From Anaerolineaceae bacterium (GTDB lineage Bacteria; Chloroflexota; Anaerolineae; Anaerolineales; Anaerolineaceae): a DNA stretch of 14,918 nucleotides. The position numbers and the translations under genes were made by a program. This document shows, one piece after another, positions 14,194 to 14,918 of the stretch. Where the stretch lies: contig JAGOIM010000017.1 of NCBI GenBank assembly GCA_017995665.1, positions 1 to 14,918 of the forward strand, in the 5' to 3' direction. Below the pieces are notes generated by a model. It did no database searches. It had not been told where the DNA came from and saw only the letters and a program-made list of their open reading frames with translations. The first letter of the stretch is position 1, and every line of letters starts with the position of its first letter.

Positions 14194-14202
14194 TGATATA
14201 AT
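14194..14202 (+). promoter_or_regulatory. Extended -10 promoter of the CSLREA protein gene
   Basis: TG-A-TATAAT at 14194-14202 is a perfect extended -10 without a matching -35. Transcription would start near 14209, giving a leader of about 28 bases that contains a strong GGAGG ribosome binding site (14228-14232). Confidence 0.65.
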
Positions 14203-14236
14203 AACTCATATTCCAACCATCAAAAACGGAGGAAAA

Positions 14237-14918
14237 ATGTTCCCAAGACGAAAACCGACTCTTGTTCTTTTAACGACGCTGCTCGTTTTCTCTTTCCTGA
14301 CAATCCAGCCATCTCCCGCAACAGCAGTGGCGGAATACGCTTTCCTCGTCGACAGCACGGAGGATCTTCCCGACTTTGCCCCGGGTAATAGCATTTGCAG
14401 TGCCAATCAGATAAGCGGTGGTCCATGCACACTTCGAGCGGCTATTACAGAAGCAAACTTAAATATCAACAGCTCTAATATAACCATTGTGGTGCCTCCC
14501 GGCATATACACGCTAACTATCCCACCGGACGAGGAAGGTTACAGCCCCAGTAATGGCGACCTGGACATCCAGTCAAACAGTTCAACCAACCGGATTACGA
14601 TTATCTCAACCGGAGTCCCGGGTGATGTCGTAATCACAACCGGCCCCAATTTCCACGACCGTATCCTCGAGATTGGCTTGGCAAATGTCTCGATTAGCGA
14701 CATAGTTTTTAAAGGATCGGATTTTGTAATTGCTCCATACACCGCTGGCGGCGGAGCAATTAACAACTACGGCACGCTAAAACTGAAAGGTGTAAAATTC
14801 ACAGACAATAGCGTTTCGTGTAAGCCAGGAGAGAATTGTGCAAGCTATGTTCTTGGCGGAGCGATTCGAAACGAGGGTACGCTCTCCATTGTTGATTCCA
14901 GTTTCATTCGAAATTCGG
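14237..14918 (+). CDS. Exported CSLREA / parallel beta-helix surface protein (partial, cut by window end)
   Basis: The frame is open from ATG 14237 to the right edge (227 codons) with no stop. A signal peptide covers about residues 1-30: a basic start (MFPRRK), a hydrophobic core (LVLLTTLLVFSFL) and an A-x-A cleavage site near PATA/VA. Next comes a CSLREA-type domain with FLVDSTEDLPDFAPGNSIC and CTLRAAITEAN (64-74), then GDLDI (107-111). The right-handed beta-helix repeats begin with GGGAINNYGTLKLKGVKF (171-188) and GGAIRNEGTLSIVDSSF (207-223). Such proteins are usually long, exported and anchored by a C-terminal sorting or choice-of-anchor domain, which lies beyond the window. Their function is generally unproven; adhesion or polysaccharide binding is commonly suggested. 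A strong GGAGG site and an extended -10 support the start. Confidence 0.85.
   Translation, partial: MFPRRKPTLVLLTTLLVFSFLTIQPSPATAVAEYAFLVDSTEDLPDFAPGNSICSANQISGGPCTLRAAITEANLNINSSNITIVVPPGIYTLTIPPDEEGYSPSNGDLDIQSNSSTNRITIISTGVPGDVVITTGPNFHDRILEIGLANVSISDIVFKGSDFVIAPYTAGGGAINNYGTLKLKGVKFTDNSVSCKPGENCASYVLGGAIRNEGTLSIVDSSFIRNS

Overview
The window looks like chromosomal DNA from an Anaerolineae-type member of the Chloroflexota. This is inferred from the gene content, not from any marker gene: long lipoproteins with Pro/Thr-rich linkers after the lipobox, a CpXC-domain protein, a CSLREA/beta-helix surface protein, archaeal-type HMG-CoA synthase and class II HMG-CoA reductase. No rRNA, tRNA, CRISPR array or insertion sequence was recognised.

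Layout. (1) 1-121: the last codons of an unidentified gene and a hairpin terminator placed right at its stop. (2) 161-3688: a tight three-gene operon with class II HMG-CoA reductase, archaeal-type HMG-CoA synthase and a thiolase-fold protein. This is the start of the mevalonate pathway, but the thiolase-fold protein has lost every catalytic residue I can place (Cys to Glu, His to Ser, GHP to GFP), so it is unlikely to be a working thiolase. The DUF35 protein that normally links these enzymes in archaea is not in the window. (3) 3694-5407: a degenerate heptamer repeat, then two small membrane proteins and ribonuclease Z. The first of these genes seems to be read from a leaderless transcript. 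(4) 5474-11167: a second heptamer repeat tract, then maf, a lipoprotein class B penicillin-binding protein, rsgA and a family 5 solute-binding lipoprotein, packed with gaps of 5 bases or fewer or with overlaps. A hairpin that can work in both directions ends this operon and the convergent CpXC gene. (5) 11249-12607, minus strand: the CpXC-domain protein with its own extended -10 promoter. (6) 12748-13762: the last third of a DUF979 5-oxoproline transporter subunit, cut off at its 5' side, followed by an intact pyroglutamyl peptidase (pcp). This is the remnant of a DUF969-DUF979-pcp operon. (7) 13763-14236: a terminator, an AT-rich spacer with two inverted repeats, and a promoter. (8) 14237 to the right edge: the start of an exported CSLREA/parallel beta-helix protein.

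Several start regions share an extended -10 (TG-N-TATAAT-like) with no clear -35 box. At two of them the box lies so close to the start codon that the mRNA should have little or no leader. The most interesting point is the conserved-looking but catalytically empty thiolase partner in the HMG-CoA synthase operon. Next are the truncated transporter with its intact peptidase and the heptamer repeats.
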